64,000 nt of DNA from Gammaproteobacteria bacterium (GCA_018823025.1 JAHJJI010000024.1:1-64000), one strand, 5' to 3'; positions 30,822 to 39,354 are shown, numbered from the stretch's first letter. Numbers and translations: made by a program. Notes: generated by a model from the letters alone, not told the origin.

Positions 30822-31385
30822 TCAATGCTGCGGCGCAGAAGCGTCGGGCGGGGGTGCCGCAGGCTGTGGCGTAATGGCTGCGGCCGCCTCCGCTTCAGCC
30901 TTGAGTCTGGCCTTTTCCTCGGCTTCAATTTTTTCCGCAGCCTCTGCTTTTGCTTTGGCCTCGGCCTTTTGCCGGTTCTCCTCATGCTTTAGTCGGACCA
31001 GCGTGCAGAGGTTTTTTTCGAATACGTCGCCGAGGCTGTCCGGAATGATCGGGGCGGGGTCATCTTCCTTGGTCGGGGCGTATTCGAAGAGTTCTCCCGT
31101 CGGGGTGTAGAGCAGGTAGCTGATCAGCTTGAGGGTGTGCTCGGTGCAGTGGATGCGCTCGCGGTACAAGGCGCTGGCAATGAGCTTGTCCTTGAAGGGT
31201 TGTGGCGATGTGAAAACCACTTTCTTCCAGTAGGTGATCTCGTTGTCATTCAGGAACAGCTTGGAACGGTCGTAAAAATACAGGTTTGGATCGGTTGCGG
31301 TGTGGATCTTCACCCATTCTGCCGCGATCGTGACAGACGGTGCGGTGGCCAGGCAGGTAAGAATCAGCAGGAGCGCGCGCTTCAT
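30822..31385 (-). CDS. Exported surface-adhesin-E-like protein with charged tail
   Basis: A 187-residue protein with signal peptide (MKRALLLILTCLATAPSVTIA-AEW). The domain that follows (WVKIHTATDPNLYFYDRSKLFLNDNEITYWKKVVF) matches the short surface-adhesin-E-like domain often found in betaproteobacteria. After residue 130 there is a strongly charged Ala/Glu/Lys repeat (RQKAEAKAKAEAAEKIEAEEKARLKAEAEAAAA), a likely coiled coil, and a Pro/Ala-rich end. Its ATG overlaps the stop of the Gx-transporter gene (4 bases). The function is not established; the adhesin name reflects homology only. Confidence 0.72.
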   Translation of the reverse strand: MKRALLLILTCLATAPSVTIAAEWVKIHTATDPNLYFYDRSKLFLNDNEITYWKKVVFTSPQPFKDKLIASALYRERIHCTEHTLKLISYLLYTPTGELFEYAPTKEDDPAPIIPDSLGDVFEKNLCTLVRLKHEENRQKAEAKAKAEAAEKIEAEEKARLKAEAEAAAAITPQPAAPPPDASAPQH

Positions 31386-31936
31386 GGCTGGGTTTTCGGT
31401 GTCCGGGCGGGGATGGTGTTTTCACCATCGGCCAGGAGCTTGGCGGTGATCAGCCCGTTCACGGTGCCGAACAGCAGCGCGGCGGCAGCGAAAATCGGGG
31501 CGAGATAGAGAATGCCGGCATGCGGGATCAGCCACAGGTAAACCACGGCCATTTGCCCGGCGATGTGGACGAAGGCGGCGATGATGCTGAGTGAAATGGC
31601 ACCGAACCAGCTTCTCGGCAGATGTCGCGCCAGCGCCAGCGCGGCGAGGCTGGCGGCTGCACCGGAAAAGCTCAGGACGAATGAAGGGGAAAGAAAGGTG
31701 CCGAGAATCAGGCTGCCCGCCACTACCCGCAGCAGCGATACCCACACCGCAGCGCGCAGGCCGAAACGCTCCAGTACCAGCAGGGTGACGATGTTCGCCA
31801 GCCCCGGCTTGATGCCGGGCAACGGCGAGGGGATGACGGCTTCCATCACGGAAAGACCAATGGCGAACGCAGACAGCTGTGCGATGCGGTGGTCTTCGGG
31901 AGTGGTCTGGATGGATACCTGCATTTTTTCGGACAT
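31382..31936 (-). CDS. Gx transporter family membrane protein
   Basis: A 184-residue inner-membrane protein with five to six hydrophobic helices. The sequence IAQLSAFAIGLSVMEAVIPSPLPGIKPGLANIVTLLVLERFG is the signature of the Gx transporter family, often mislabelled heptaprenyl diphosphate synthase component I; it resembles ECF-type substrate-binding subunits. The track ORF starts at 32047, but its first 37 residues ([11 protein letters not shown]...) are translated repeat DNA; the ATG at 31936 is taken instead, leaving no strong ribosome site. It is downstream of a NusG_II gene, a pairing seen elsewhere, where such genes lie near flavinylation or quinone-related genes. Confidence 0.85.
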   Translation of the reverse strand: MSEKMQVSIQTTPEDHRIAQLSAFAIGLSVMEAVIPSPLPGIKPGLANIVTLLVLERFGLRAAVWVSLLRVVAGSLILGTFLSPSFVLSFSGAAASLAALALARHLPRSWFGAISLSIIAAFVHIAGQMAVVYLWLIPHAGILYLAPIFAAAALLFGTVNGLITAKLLADGENTIPARTPKTQP

Positions 31937-32020
31937 TTTTACCGCAAAGGACGCAAAGGTTCGCAATGGAAAACCAATCCATGATTTACCTCGCGTTCCT
32001 TTGCGTCCTTTGCGGTGTAA
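31937..32020. repeat. Nonamer-type inverted repeat (family R2, copy c)
   Basis: TTACCGCAAAGGACGCAAAG on the left faces CGTTCCTTTGCGTCCTTTGCGG on the right, with about 30 bases between. It separates the NusG_II gene from the Gx transporter gene and touches the latter's start. Confidence 0.85.
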
Positions 32021-32071
32021 TGTTTTTTGAATGGCATTATTGAACACCCTGCGGCATACAAACCTTTGTGC

Positions 32072-32440
32072 TTAATAACTAAGCGAATCATACAGCTTCT
32101 TCGCACCGGTCAGCTCCAGGCTGATCTGGTTGGGCAGGCATAGTGCGGCTTCCCCGGCTTGGCTCAGCCAGCCCTGTTTGACGCAGTACTGTCGGGGGCT
32201 GGGGTCTTCGGCTACGCGGGCACGGCGGTTGCGGATTTCTATCCGGCTGGTGCCGAGCGGGCCGCGGGCGAGGAAGCTGCGGTTTTCAGACAGGCTGAGT
32301 TCGGCTACCACCTTGCCACCGCTGCGTACTACCGCTTTGTCTGCAGCATGGCCTTGCCACAGAGTGGCAAACAGCCAGGCCGTGAAAATCATGCCGGCAA
32401 ACAGGATCAGCCAGTCACCGGTTTTTATCAGTTGTAGCAT
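32072..32440 (-). CDS. NusG domain II-containing membrane-anchored protein
   Basis: A 122-residue protein with one N-terminal membrane helix (GDWLILFAGMIFTAWLFATLW) and an extracytoplasmic NusG_II beta domain (AVVRSGGKVVAELSLSENRSF ... IEIRNRRARVAEDPSPRQYCVKQGWLSQAGEAALCLPNQISLEL). The two Cys in RQYCVKQGW and AALCLPN are typical of this family. The name refers only to the fold; it is not the transcription factor NusG. It overlaps the rapZ stop by one base (TGATG). Role uncertain; the pairing with a Gx transporter points to a shared membrane process. Confidence 0.86.
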   Translation of the reverse strand: MLQLIKTGDWLILFAGMIFTAWLFATLWQGHAADKAVVRSGGKVVAELSLSENRSFLARGPLGTSRIEIRNRRARVAEDPSPRQYCVKQGWLSQAGEAALCLPNQISLELTGAKKLYDSLSY

Positions 32441-33279
32441 CAGCTCAGTTCGCGGTGGCGCACCATGGCCTGCTGTCCTTCAGTGCGAAAATGTGCAGTC
32501 AGTTTTTCAGCGAAATACACCGAGCGGTGCTGCCCACCCGTGCAGCCCAGGGCGACGGTAAGGTAGTTGCGGTTATCGCGGATGAAGCAGGGCAGCCAGT
32601 CTTCCACGAAATGGCGGATGTCGCCCAGCATTTTTCGCACACTGGCATCGCTCTCCAGAAAGGCGGCAACCGCGGCATCCTTGCCGTTGAGCGGCCGCAG
32701 CAAAGGGTCGTAATGGGGATTGGGCAGGCAGCGCACGTCGAAGACGAAGTCGGCATCCAGCGGAATGCCGTGCTTGAAGCCGAAGGACTGGAACAGCAGT
32801 GTCAGCCGTGAACGGTCGAAACCCACAAAATCCTTGATCCAGGTACGCAGGGAGTTGGCGTTGAGGTCGCTGGTGTCGATGCGGTGGCCGAGGGCGCTGA
32901 TCGGTTCGAGCAGGTCGCGCTCGATCTGGATGCATTCCTTCAGGGTGAGCCGGTCGTTGCTCAGCGGGTGGCGCCGCCGCGTTTCGCTGAAGCGTTTGAC
33001 CAGGGTGTCGGTTTTTGCTTCCAGAAACAGCAGACGCAGATCCAGCCCCTGCGCTTTGAGGTGCTCGATGATGTCGGGCAATTGGCTGATTTGGTCGCCG
33101 CTGCGCACGTCAACGCTGATGGCAATGCGCGTGTGGCCGGCCTGGTCAAGGAAGCCGGTGATGTTGGGCAAGAGCTGCGCCGGCAGATTGTCCACACAGT
33201 AAAAGCCGCTGTCTTCCAGCACGTTGAGCGCAATGCTTTTGCCGGAGCCGGAGAGGCCGCTGATCAGGATGACTTGCAT
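32440..33279 (-). CDS. rapZ: RNase adapter protein RapZ
   Basis: RapZ binds the glucosamine-6-phosphate regulatory RNA system in E. coli and guides RNase E, controlling amino-sugar supply for the envelope; in betaproteobacteria the RNA partners are unclear. The 279-residue protein has the P-loop [29 protein letters not shown], the ETRRRHPL block, [32 protein letters not shown], and the C-terminal [12 protein letters not shown]-like segment ([18 protein letters not shown]). It is adjacent to hprK, as usual in this group, and upstream of the NusG_II gene. Confidence 0.97.
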   Translation of the reverse strand: MQVILISGLSGSGKSIALNVLEDSGFYCVDNLPAQLLPNITGFLDQAGHTRIAISVDVRSGDQISQLPDIIEHLKAQGLDLRLLFLEAKTDTLVKRFSETRRRHPLSNDRLTLKECIQIERDLLEPISALGHRIDTSDLNANSLRTWIKDFVGFDRSRLTLLFQSFGFKHGIPLDADFVFDVRCLPNPHYDPLLRPLNGKDAAVAAFLESDASVRKMLGDIRHFVEDWLPCFIRDNRNYLTVALGCTGGQHRSVYFAEKLTAHFRTEGQQAMVRHRELS

Positions 33280-33322
33280 ATTCAGGGTAAGGGGTGATGA
33301 GTGAGGAGTGGGGGTATATTGT

Positions 33323-34273
33323 TCATTCTTCTTCTCTCGCGCCTGCCATCAGGCGTTCGTGCCGCTCGATAAATTCACGCGTGCTGCTGATCCCGCGTTT
33401 GCGCAGGATGTGGTTGCGTACCGCGACCTCCACCATCACTGCAATGTTGCGGCCACCCGCAACGGGGATGCGTACCTTGGGAATTTCCACGTCAAGGATG
33501 TTCTGGCTGAGTTCCTCGATTTGCAGCCGGTCCTGCGACGAAATTGTAAGCTCGGACAATTTGATCAGGTTGACGATCAGTTTGATATTTTTCTTTGGTT
33601 TTACCGAGGTCTCGCCAAACAGCATCCGGATGTTCAGCACGCCCAGGCCGCGAACCTCCATGAAATCCTGCAGCAGCGCTGGGCAGCGTCCTTCCACCGT
33701 ATCTGGCGAAACCAGGTAGAAGTCCACGATGTCGTCGGCGATCAGGCGGTGGCCGCGAGTGACCAGTTCCAGCGCCAGCTCGCTTTTGCCGATACCGCTA
33801 TCTCCCGTGATCAGCACCCCCATGCCTTGCACTTCCAGAAAAACGCCGTGCAGGGAAACGGACTCGGCCAATACCTGGGTGAGGTAGTGGTTGAGCACGT
33901 TCATCAGGTAGGGGCTGGGTTGCGGCGAGGTAAACAGCGGCGTCTGGTTCTGGTTGGCGGCATCGAGCAGTACCTCAGGTACGGGCTCCTTGTTGGCGAC
34001 GATGATTGCGGCAAGCTCGGTGGAGAACAGGTGGTTGATCGCTTGAGCCAGTGCTGCCTGATCCAGGCTGCGCAGGTAGTCCATTTCCGCGCAGCCGAGC
34101 ACCTGTACCCGGTTGGGATGAACCAGATTAAGGTGACCAATCAGTGCCAGGGTCGGTTTTTGCACGATTTCGCCGGTGAGTTGGCGGGCTCCGCCCTCTA
34201 TGCCTGCGACCCAGATGATTCCCAGCTTGTCGTGGGTTTCGTCGAACAGCTGCTTTACGCTTATCTGTGACAT
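33323..34273 (-). CDS. hprK: HPr kinase/phosphorylase
   Basis: A 316-residue bifunctional enzyme that phosphorylates and dephosphorylates Ser46 of HPr. Walker A is [14 protein letters not shown] (residues about 157-170), followed by [12 protein letters not shown] and the family signature [16 protein letters not shown]. The N-terminal DRTG-like regulatory half ([18 protein letters not shown]) is present. In betaproteobacteria the enzyme belongs to an incomplete regulatory PTS with ptsN nearby. The genes for HPr and enzyme I are not in this window. A heptamer repeat lies between ptsN and this gene. Confidence 0.96.
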   Translation of the reverse strand: MSQISVKQLFDETHDKLGIIWVAGIEGGARQLTGEIVQKPTLALIGHLNLVHPNRVQVLGCAEMDYLRSLDQAALAQAINHLFSTELAAIIVANKEPVPEVLLDAANQNQTPLFTSPQPSPYLMNVLNHYLTQVLAESVSLHGVFLEVQGMGVLITGDSGIGKSELALELVTRGHRLIADDIVDFYLVSPDTVEGRCPALLQDFMEVRGLGVLNIRMLFGETSVKPKKNIKLIVNLIKLSELTISSQDRLQIEELSQNILDVEIPKVRIPVAGGRNIAVMVEVAVRNHILRKRGISSTREFIERHERLMAGAREEE

Positions 34274-34284
34274 TTGAATAAGTC

Positions 34285-34385
34285 TCGAGTCCTGAGTCCT
34301 GAGTCCCGAGTGTTGCGTCCTGAGGAGAAAATATCGCGAAGCGATTCAACACTCAGGACTTTTAACTCAGGACTCAGCACTGTTT
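34285..34385. repeat. Heptamer-based palindromic repeat (family R1, copy b)
   Basis: GAGTCCT GAGTCCT GAGTCCC GAGTGTT in tandem on the left; on the right AACACTCAGGACTTTTAACTCAGGACTCAGCACTG, complementary to it. It occupies the whole gap between ptsN and hprK and begins right after the ptsN stop. Confidence 0.88.
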
Positions 34386-34838
34386 TTAGCGCCATTCGGT
34401 TAGCAGACGATGAATTTCGGTCGGATCGCAGCTCGCCTGCAACTGCTCGCGCAACTGGCGATTGCTGAACATCTGCGCCAGTTCGCCGAGGATTTGCAGG
34501 TGCAGGTCGGTGGCCTGATCCGGCACCAGCAGGATGAACAACATGCTGACCGGCTGTCCGTCGGGCGCATCGAAGGGAATCGGTGTTTTCAGCTTGAAGA
34601 AGGCGCCAGTGGCCTCGCGCAGGCTCTTCATACGACCATGCGGGATGGCGAATCCGTAGCCGAGTCCTGTGGAGCCGAGCTTTTCACGTGTGGCGAGGCT
34701 GTCGATCACCTTCTTGTGCGGTAGCTGCAGGTTGTTTTCGAACAGCCGGCCGGCTTCTTCGAATAGCTGTGCCTTGCTGCCTACGTCGAGGCCGCAGAGA
34801 ATGTTGCCCGGCGGTAGTATTTTGGTGATGAGGGTCAT
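34386..34838 (-). CDS. ptsN: Nitrogen-PTS EIIA protein PtsN
   Basis: A 150-residue EIIA-Ntr/fructose-type domain. The phosphorylated residue is His67 in GYGFAIPHGRMKSLREATG, and further family blocks are VIDSLATREKLGSTGLG and LFILLVPDQATDLHLQILGELAQMF. PtsN couples nitrogen/carbon status and potassium homeostasis in other proteobacteria. It is downstream of rpoN and hpf in the order rpoN-hpf-ptsN-hprK-rapZ, which is widely conserved. Confidence 0.97.
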   Translation of the reverse strand: MTLITKILPPGNILCGLDVGSKAQLFEEAGRLFENNLQLPHKKVIDSLATREKLGSTGLGYGFAIPHGRMKSLREATGAFFKLKTPIPFDAPDGQPVSMLFILLVPDQATDLHLQILGELAQMFSNRQLREQLQASCDPTEIHRLLTEWR

Positions 34839-34850
34839 ATTAAAACAAGC

Positions 34851-34937
34851 AAATCAAAACAAGCTCAGCCCTTTACCATTGCTCCTTCTCCCCTTGGGGA
34901 GAGGAGGCAAACGAGAAAAGCGCTTGTTCTGATTTGA
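34851..34937. repeat. C/T-rich hairpin repeat (family R3, copy b)
   Basis: An outer inverted repeat AAATCAAAACAAGC ... GCTTGTTCTGATTT (one mismatch) encloses an inner hairpin CTCCTTCTCCCC/GGGGAGAGGAG. It lies between hpf and ptsN and could fold as a long hairpin in their shared transcript. Related to copy a at 8470. Confidence 0.7.
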
Positions 34938-34938
34938 C

Positions 34939-35265
34939 TTACTCGGCGATTGGTTGGTGCTTGCCGCCGCTACCGCGACTGGGGCCGCCGTTCATTTCCT
35001 TGTGCTTGACGATCTGGCGATCGAGCTTGTCCACCAGACTGTCGATGGCGGCGTACATGTCGGCATCCTCGGATTTGACGAAAATGTCCTTGCCGCTGAC
35101 GTGAACGTTTACTTCAGCCTTCTGGGCCAGCTTTTCGATAGAGAGAATGACGTTGACGTCAATCACATGGTCGAAGTGACGAGTAACCCTGCCGAGCTTG
35201 TCGGTGACGTAATCGCGGATGGCGGGGGTCACTTCAACGTGGTGGCCGGTAACATTGAGGTTCAT
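34939..35265 (-). CDS. hpf: Ribosome hibernation promoting factor
   Basis: A 108-residue protein that binds the small ribosomal subunit and promotes inactive ribosome dimers in slow growth. It starts MNLNVTGHHVEVTPAIRDYVTDKLGRVTRHFDHVIDVNVIL and continues KAEVNVHVSGKDIFVKSEDADMYAAIDSLVDKLDRQIVKHKE, a textbook short HPF. GGAG is placed well ahead of the ATG. It directly follows rpoN, 26 bases away. Confidence 0.97.
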   Translation of the reverse strand: MNLNVTGHHVEVTPAIRDYVTDKLGRVTRHFDHVIDVNVILSIEKLAQKAEVNVHVSGKDIFVKSEDADMYAAIDSLVDKLDRQIVKHKEMNGGPSRGSGGKHQPIAE

Positions 35266-35291
35266 TTGAGGCTCCTTCGGGTTGATGTTGA

Positions 35292-36734
35292 TTAAAGGGT
35301 TTTTCGGAAACTGACCGCGGGAATTTGCATGGACTCGCGGTACTTTGCTACGGTGCGCCGGGCGACGACTATGCCCTGTTTTGCCAGAATATCAGCGATC
35401 TGGCTGTCAGAAAGGGGTTTTTGCGGGGTTTCCGCTGCCACCAGTTGTTTTATTAGCGCACGGATGGCGGTGGAGGAGCAAGCGCCACCGGTTTCCGTGG
35501 CGCAGGAACTGCCGAAAAAATACTTGAGTTCGAAAATGCCGCGCGGGGTGAACATATATTTCTGCGTGGTGACACGAGAAATGGTGGATTCATGCAGTTC
35601 GACGGCCTCGGCGATCTCCCTCAACACCAGGGGGCGCATGGCCACTGCTCCGTGTTCGAAGAAATTCCGCTGGCGTTCGACGATGGCCTGGGAAACACGC
35701 AGGATGGTCTCGAAGCGCTGCTGGATGTTCTTGATCATCCATTTTGCTTCCTGCATCTGACTCGACAGGTGCTGCCCGCTGCTTTCGCGGTTGCGCCGCA
35801 GAATATCGGCGTACATGCGATTTATGCGCAGCTTGGGCATGACATCCGGGTTCAGGGTGGCGACCCATTGCCCCTTGACCTTCTTTACCTCGACGTCGTG
35901 CTGAATGTAGCGCGTGTCCAGGTTGGCGAAGGCGGCGCCGGGGCGCGGGTTGAGGCTGGTAATCAGGCTCTGGGTGGCACGCAGACCGTCGTCGTCGAGG
36001 CGCAGCAATTTCTTCAGTTTGGTAAAATCGTGCGCCGCCAGCAGGTTAAGGTGGTGCTTCGACAAGGAAAGAGCTTGCTCCCGATAGGGGGTATCAGAAG
36101 GAAGGATTTCGAGTTGCAAGGCCAGACACTCCCCCAGATTCCGTGCGCCGACACCGGGTGGATCGAGATTTTGCAGGTGGCATAGCGCAGTGTGCAGCTC
36201 GATCGGTTCGATTTCCAGTTCGGGCGGTAACATCGCGGCGAGCTCATCCAGGTTCTGGGTGAGATAGCCGTCTTCGTCGAGGGCGTCGATCAGCAAGGCG
36301 ACGATTCGCTTGTCGTGCTCGGACAGCGAAGTGAGTCCTAATTGCCAGTTGAGGTGGTCGCGCAGATCCACCGCTTCGGCGCGTTGCGAAGAGTAGTCGT
36401 TGTCCTCATCATCGTCTTGCGCAGTCCAGGGACTATCCTGATCCCAATCGTTTTCTGAAAGGGGTGCTGGTTCGGCGGGTGTTTCATCGGCTGTGCTGCT
36501 GGAGGTGGGCTGCGTGGAGAACTCGTCCGGCTTGCTGCCGCCGGCCTCTGCGGTTTCCTCGTTATCCGTATCACCCGTGCTTTCCACGCGTTCGAGGAAT
36601 GGATTTTCCTGTGTGAAAGTGTCGAGTTCCTGGTCAAGCTCCAGCGTCGACAGTTGTAGCAGCCGGATGGACTGCTGCAGCTGAGGCGTCAGGGTCAGGT
36701 GTTGCGAAAGTTTGAGTTGTAGGCTGTGCTTCAT
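35292..36734 (-). CDS. rpoN: RNA polymerase sigma-54 factor
   Basis: A 480-residue sigma factor. The N-terminal activator-interacting region (MKHSLQLKLSQHLTLTPQLQQSIRLLQLSTLELDQELD) is Gln/Leu-rich as expected. An acidic linker follows (DQDSPWTAQDDDEDNDYSSQ), then the core-binding part, the helix-turn-helix (PLVLREIAEAVELHESTISRVTTQKYMFTPRGIFELKYFF) and the C-terminal RpoN box (VVARRTVAKYRESMQIP). It recognises -24/-12 promoters and needs enhancer-binding activators. It lies after lptB in the same direction. Confidence 0.98.
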   Translation of the reverse strand: MKHSLQLKLSQHLTLTPQLQQSIRLLQLSTLELDQELDTFTQENPFLERVESTGDTDNEETAEAGGSKPDEFSTQPTSSSTADETPAEPAPLSENDWDQDSPWTAQDDDEDNDYSSQRAEAVDLRDHLNWQLGLTSLSEHDKRIVALLIDALDEDGYLTQNLDELAAMLPPELEIEPIELHTALCHLQNLDPPGVGARNLGECLALQLEILPSDTPYREQALSLSKHHLNLLAAHDFTKLKKLLRLDDDGLRATQSLITSLNPRPGAAFANLDTRYIQHDVEVKKVKGQWVATLNPDVMPKLRINRMYADILRRNRESSGQHLSSQMQEAKWMIKNIQQRFETILRVSQAIVERQRNFFEHGAVAMRPLVLREIAEAVELHESTISRVTTQKYMFTPRGIFELKYFFGSSCATETGGACSSTAIRALIKQLVAAETPQKPLSDSQIADILAKQGIVVARRTVAKYRESMQIPAVSFRKTL

Positions 36735-36784
36735 ATTTTTGTTCCCGGGAGAGTGCAGGCACGGTGCCTGGAGCGGGTTCGCCG

Positions 36785-37507
36785 CTACATCCGGAAGTGT
36801 TCTCCCAGGTAAACTTTTCTTACATTTTCATTATAAACGATTTCATCGGGATTTCCGCTGGCCAGCACTTCGCCGTCGTTGATAATGTAGGCGCGGTCGC
36901 AAATTCCCAGGGTTTCCCGCACGTTGTGGTCGGTGATCAGCACACCGATGTTCTGAGAGGTGAGGAAGCGGATAATTTTCTGGATATCGATCACGGCAAT
37001 AGGGTCAACCCCGGCGAAGGGCTCGTCCAGCAGGATGAAGCGCGGCTGGGTGGCGAGTGCACGGGCGATTTCCACCCGTCGGCGTTCGCCGCCGGAAAGG
37101 GAAAGCGCCGGGTTGTTGCGCAGGTGGTTGATATGCAGCTCGTGCAGCAGATCGTCCAGGCGCTGTTCAAGCTGCCCCGGTTCCAGCGTTTGCAGTTCGA
37201 GGATCGCCCGGATATTTTCGGATACCGTCAGCTTGCGGAAGATCGACGCTTCCTGGGGCAGATAGCTCAAGCCCAGCCGGGAGCGGCGGTGGATAGGCAG
37301 GCGGCTCAGCTCTTCACCGTCCAGGCGGATGCTGCCGCCATCCAGCGGCACCAGCCCCACCATCATGTAGAAGCTGGTGGTCTTGCCCGCGCCATTGGGT
37401 CCGAGCAAGCCGACTACCTCGCCGCTGGAAACCTCCAGCGAAACGTTTTTCACTACCTGGCGCGATTTGTAGCGCTTTTTCAGGCCTTGGACAATCAGTT
37501 TACTCAT
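36785..37507 (-). CDS. lptB: LPS export ABC transporter ATPase LptB
   Basis: A 240-residue ATPase powering lipopolysaccharide extraction from the inner membrane. Walker A is [21 protein letters not shown], the signature is [19 protein letters not shown], and Walker B is [32 protein letters not shown] and [12 protein letters not shown] are LptB-specific blocks. The ATG is preceded by T-rich DNA from repeat R1c and no ribosome site is visible, unusual for an essential gene. It is downstream of lptA and upstream of rpoN. Confidence 0.97.
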   Translation of the reverse strand: MSKLIVQGLKKRYKSRQVVKNVSLEVSSGEVVGLLGPNGAGKTTSFYMMVGLVPLDGGSIRLDGEELSRLPIHRRSRLGLSYLPQEASIFRKLTVSENIRAILELQTLEPGQLEQRLDDLLHELHINHLRNNPALSLSGGERRRVEIARALATQPRFILLDEPFAGVDPIAVIDIQKIIRFLTSQNIGVLITDHNVRETLGICDRAYIINDGEVLASGNPDEIVYNENVRKVYLGEHFRM

Positions 37508-37513
37508 AAAAAA

Positions 37514-37571
37514 ACAGTCCTGAGTCCTGAAGTGTTGAGTCCCGATGCTTTTCCCAGGGATTCAGCACTTG
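37514..37571. repeat. Heptamer-based repeat (family R1, copy c)
   Basis: GTCCTGA GTCCTGA AGTGTTGA GTCCCGA is followed by TTCAGCACTTGCTACTC. This shorter copy fills the gap between lptA and lptB and reaches the lptB start codon. Confidence 0.75.
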
Positions 37572-38174
37572 CTACTCTTGTCGTGGATTGGCGATGCTTT
37601 CGGCAGGTTTCAGCACGGAAGGTTTGGCATCTGGAGCGGCGGTTTTCTGTTTCGGTTGTATCACCGTGCGAACTCGGCCACGCGGGTTGCTGGCCGTGGC
37701 GGTTTCCTTGCCGCCGATTACCTGGAAGAATTCGGTCTTGCCGTCATAGGAAATATAGTTTCCCTGTGCCTCATCCAGGCCGCGTTTCATGCGTGCCTGG
37801 CTGAAAAGTTGCACCAGGTCCTTCCTCTGGTCGTATTCAATACGCAGGGCAAAGCCTTCGATATATTCGTCGTAGCCTTCGCGCTTCTGTCTGAAGCTGG
37901 CCAGGTTGCCATAAGCGGTCCCGAGCTGGAAACCGTCGGCATCTTCCTTGACTACCAGCTTGTTGGCGCGGATTTGCAGCGTGCCCTGGGTGAGGATGAC
38001 ATTGCCTTCGTAAATGCTGATTTTCTTGGCATCGTCAACAGTGGCGGTATCCGCCTCCAGGTTAATCGGCTTGTCCCGATCCGCTTTTTCCGCATGAGCC
38101 CAAGGCGCGGCTACCAGCAATAACGCTGTCCACAGGCAGATGAGGGGCGAAAGTTTAACGGTTGGGGTTTTCAT
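37572..38174 (-). CDS. lptA: LPS transport periplasmic protein LptA
   Basis: A 200-residue precursor with signal peptide (LSPLICLWTALLLVAAPWAHA-EKADRD) and an OstA-like beta-jellyroll domain: KPINLEADTATVDDAKKISIYEGNVILTQGTLQIRANKLVVKEDADGFQ. LptA polymerises into the bridge carrying LPS across the periplasm. The tail is rich in Pro/Ala/Lys. It overlaps lptC by 20 bases. Confidence 0.96.
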   Translation of the reverse strand: MKTPTVKLSPLICLWTALLLVAAPWAHAEKADRDKPINLEADTATVDDAKKISIYEGNVILTQGTLQIRANKLVVKEDADGFQLGTAYGNLASFRQKREGYDEYIEGFALRIEYDQRKDLVQLFSQARMKRGLDEAQGNYISYDGKTEFFQVIGGKETATASNPRGRVRTVIQPKQKTAAPDAKPSVLKPAESIANPRQE

Positions 38175-38730
38175 AACGGCCTTTGACGCGTGAAAACAAT
38201 TTCATCACGTGGGTTTTGTTGTTCAATTCTAAACCAACAGCGTCGACATTGGTATGTGCATCCCTAATGTTAACAGGCTTATCGGTCAGCGCCAGATCCT
38301 TGTCCGGAATAACATGCAGGTAGCTGGTCGTGAGCTTCAAGGTGCTTTTGCCGTCGAAAGCTTCGCGCGTGACCACGACGTTGCCGGTAAAGTGGGCGTG
38401 CTCCCCTTCCTTCGACAGTAGTCCCTTGGTCGACTGGACGTGCATTGGGGCCGCTCCGCGCTCGAAGCGGGTGAAATGCGGTTTGTCGAGATGGGTGCTG
38501 TCGTCATCCGGGTAATGCACCATCCTGGCTGCGGTCAGGGTATGGTGCGGCAATCCGTCTATGCCCATGCGGGTGGCGCTGAAATTATCCACGGTATAGT
38601 CGGGGTCATGCCGGCTGCTGCCGTCATTTTTCGGCTGAGGCGGCTGCACGGTGCGGTCGAGCCAGAACGACAGCATCGCCAGCAGCACCAGCAGACCGGC
38701 CGGGAACCAGAGTGTGAGGCGGTCGCGCAT
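38155..38730 (-). CDS. lptC: LPS export protein LptC
   Basis: A 191-residue bitopic inner-membrane protein: short cytoplasmic N-terminus, membrane helix LWFPAGLLVLLAMLSFWLD, then a periplasmic LptC domain (DPDYTVDNFSATRMGIDGLPHHTLTAARMVHYPDDDSTHLDKPHFTRF). It links the LptBFG extractor to LptA. It is 31 bases downstream of kdsC and overlaps lptA. Confidence 0.95.
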   Translation of the reverse strand: MRDRLTLWFPAGLLVLLAMLSFWLDRTVQPPQPKNDGSSRHDPDYTVDNFSATRMGIDGLPHHTLTAARMVHYPDDDSTHLDKPHFTRFERGAAPMHVQSTKGLLSKEGEHAHFTGNVVVTREAFDGKSTLKLTTSYLHVIPDKDLALTDKPVNIRDAHTNVDAVGLELNNKTHVMKLFSRVKGRYENPNR

Positions 38731-38761
38731 CAGCCTGGTTGGAAAAATCGAGTCAGAAAGA

Positions 38762-39283
38762 TCATTTCAGATAAGGCGCCAACTGCATATCGAAAGTTCC
38801 CTGTGCCTGCATGATCAGCTCGCATAATTCGCGCACGGCGCCGCCGCCGCCTGGCAGTTGGGTGATGTAATGAGAGTGCTGCTTGACCAGTGCCGGGGCG
38901 GCGGGAACGCAAACAGCCAGGCCGCAGCGGCGCATTACCGGCAAGTCCACCACATCATCTCCCATGTAGGCGCATTCGGCCGGGTCGAGGCCGGATTTCT
39001 CCAACAGTTCGAGAAAGGCACTTAGTTTGTCCTCCGCACCCTGATAGAGATGGGTCACGCCCAGGTTGATGGCGCGCAGCGCTACCAGCTGCGAGGTTCG
39101 GCCGGTGATGATCGCCAGTTCGACACCGGAGCGTTTCAGCATTTTCATGCCGTGGCCGTCGAGAGAGTTGAATGCCTTGAATTCCTGGCCGTCGTCGGCC
39201 AGGTAGAGGCTGCCGTCGGTCATCACGCCATCCACGTCGAAGATGGCAAGCTTGATTTTTTTTGCGTGTTCGAAAGCGTCCAT
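38762..39283 (-). CDS. kdsC: 3-deoxy-D-manno-octulosonate 8-phosphate phosphatase
   Basis: A 173-residue HAD-family phosphatase (short C0 form) giving free Kdo for lipid A-core synthesis. The nucleophile motif is LAIFDVDGVMTDGSLYL, motif II is ELAIITGRTSQLVALRA and the acidic motif is AYMGDDVVDLPVMRRCGLAVCVP. It is downstream of kdsD across a heptamer repeat. Confidence 0.97.
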   Translation of the reverse strand: MDAFEHAKKIKLAIFDVDGVMTDGSLYLADDGQEFKAFNSLDGHGMKMLKRSGVELAIITGRTSQLVALRAINLGVTHLYQGAEDKLSAFLELLEKSGLDPAECAYMGDDVVDLPVMRRCGLAVCVPAAPALVKQHSHYITQLPGGGGAVRELCELIMQAQGTFDMQLAPYLK

Positions 39284-39289
39284 TGTCTT

Positions 39290-39353
39290 CAGTCCTGAGT
39301 TCCGAGTGCTGAGTCCCGAGTGGGGGAGGTTTTACTTGGCACTCAGCACTGTT
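39290..39353. repeat. Heptamer-based palindromic repeat (family R1, copy d)
   Basis: GTCCTGA GTTCCGA GTGCTGA GTCCCGA on the left, GGCACTCAGCACTG on the right. It lies between kdsD and kdsC, reaching close to the kdsD stop. Confidence 0.83.
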
Positions 39354-39354
39354 C

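Noticed and set aside
31937-32047. N-terminal extension of the Gx transporter (37 residues)
   Set aside because: The extra residues are translated R2 repeat; the hydrophobic family core begins after the ATG at 31936.
33308-34270. 320-aa plus-strand ORF over hprK
   Set aside because: Antisense shadow; hprK has complete motifs on the other strand.
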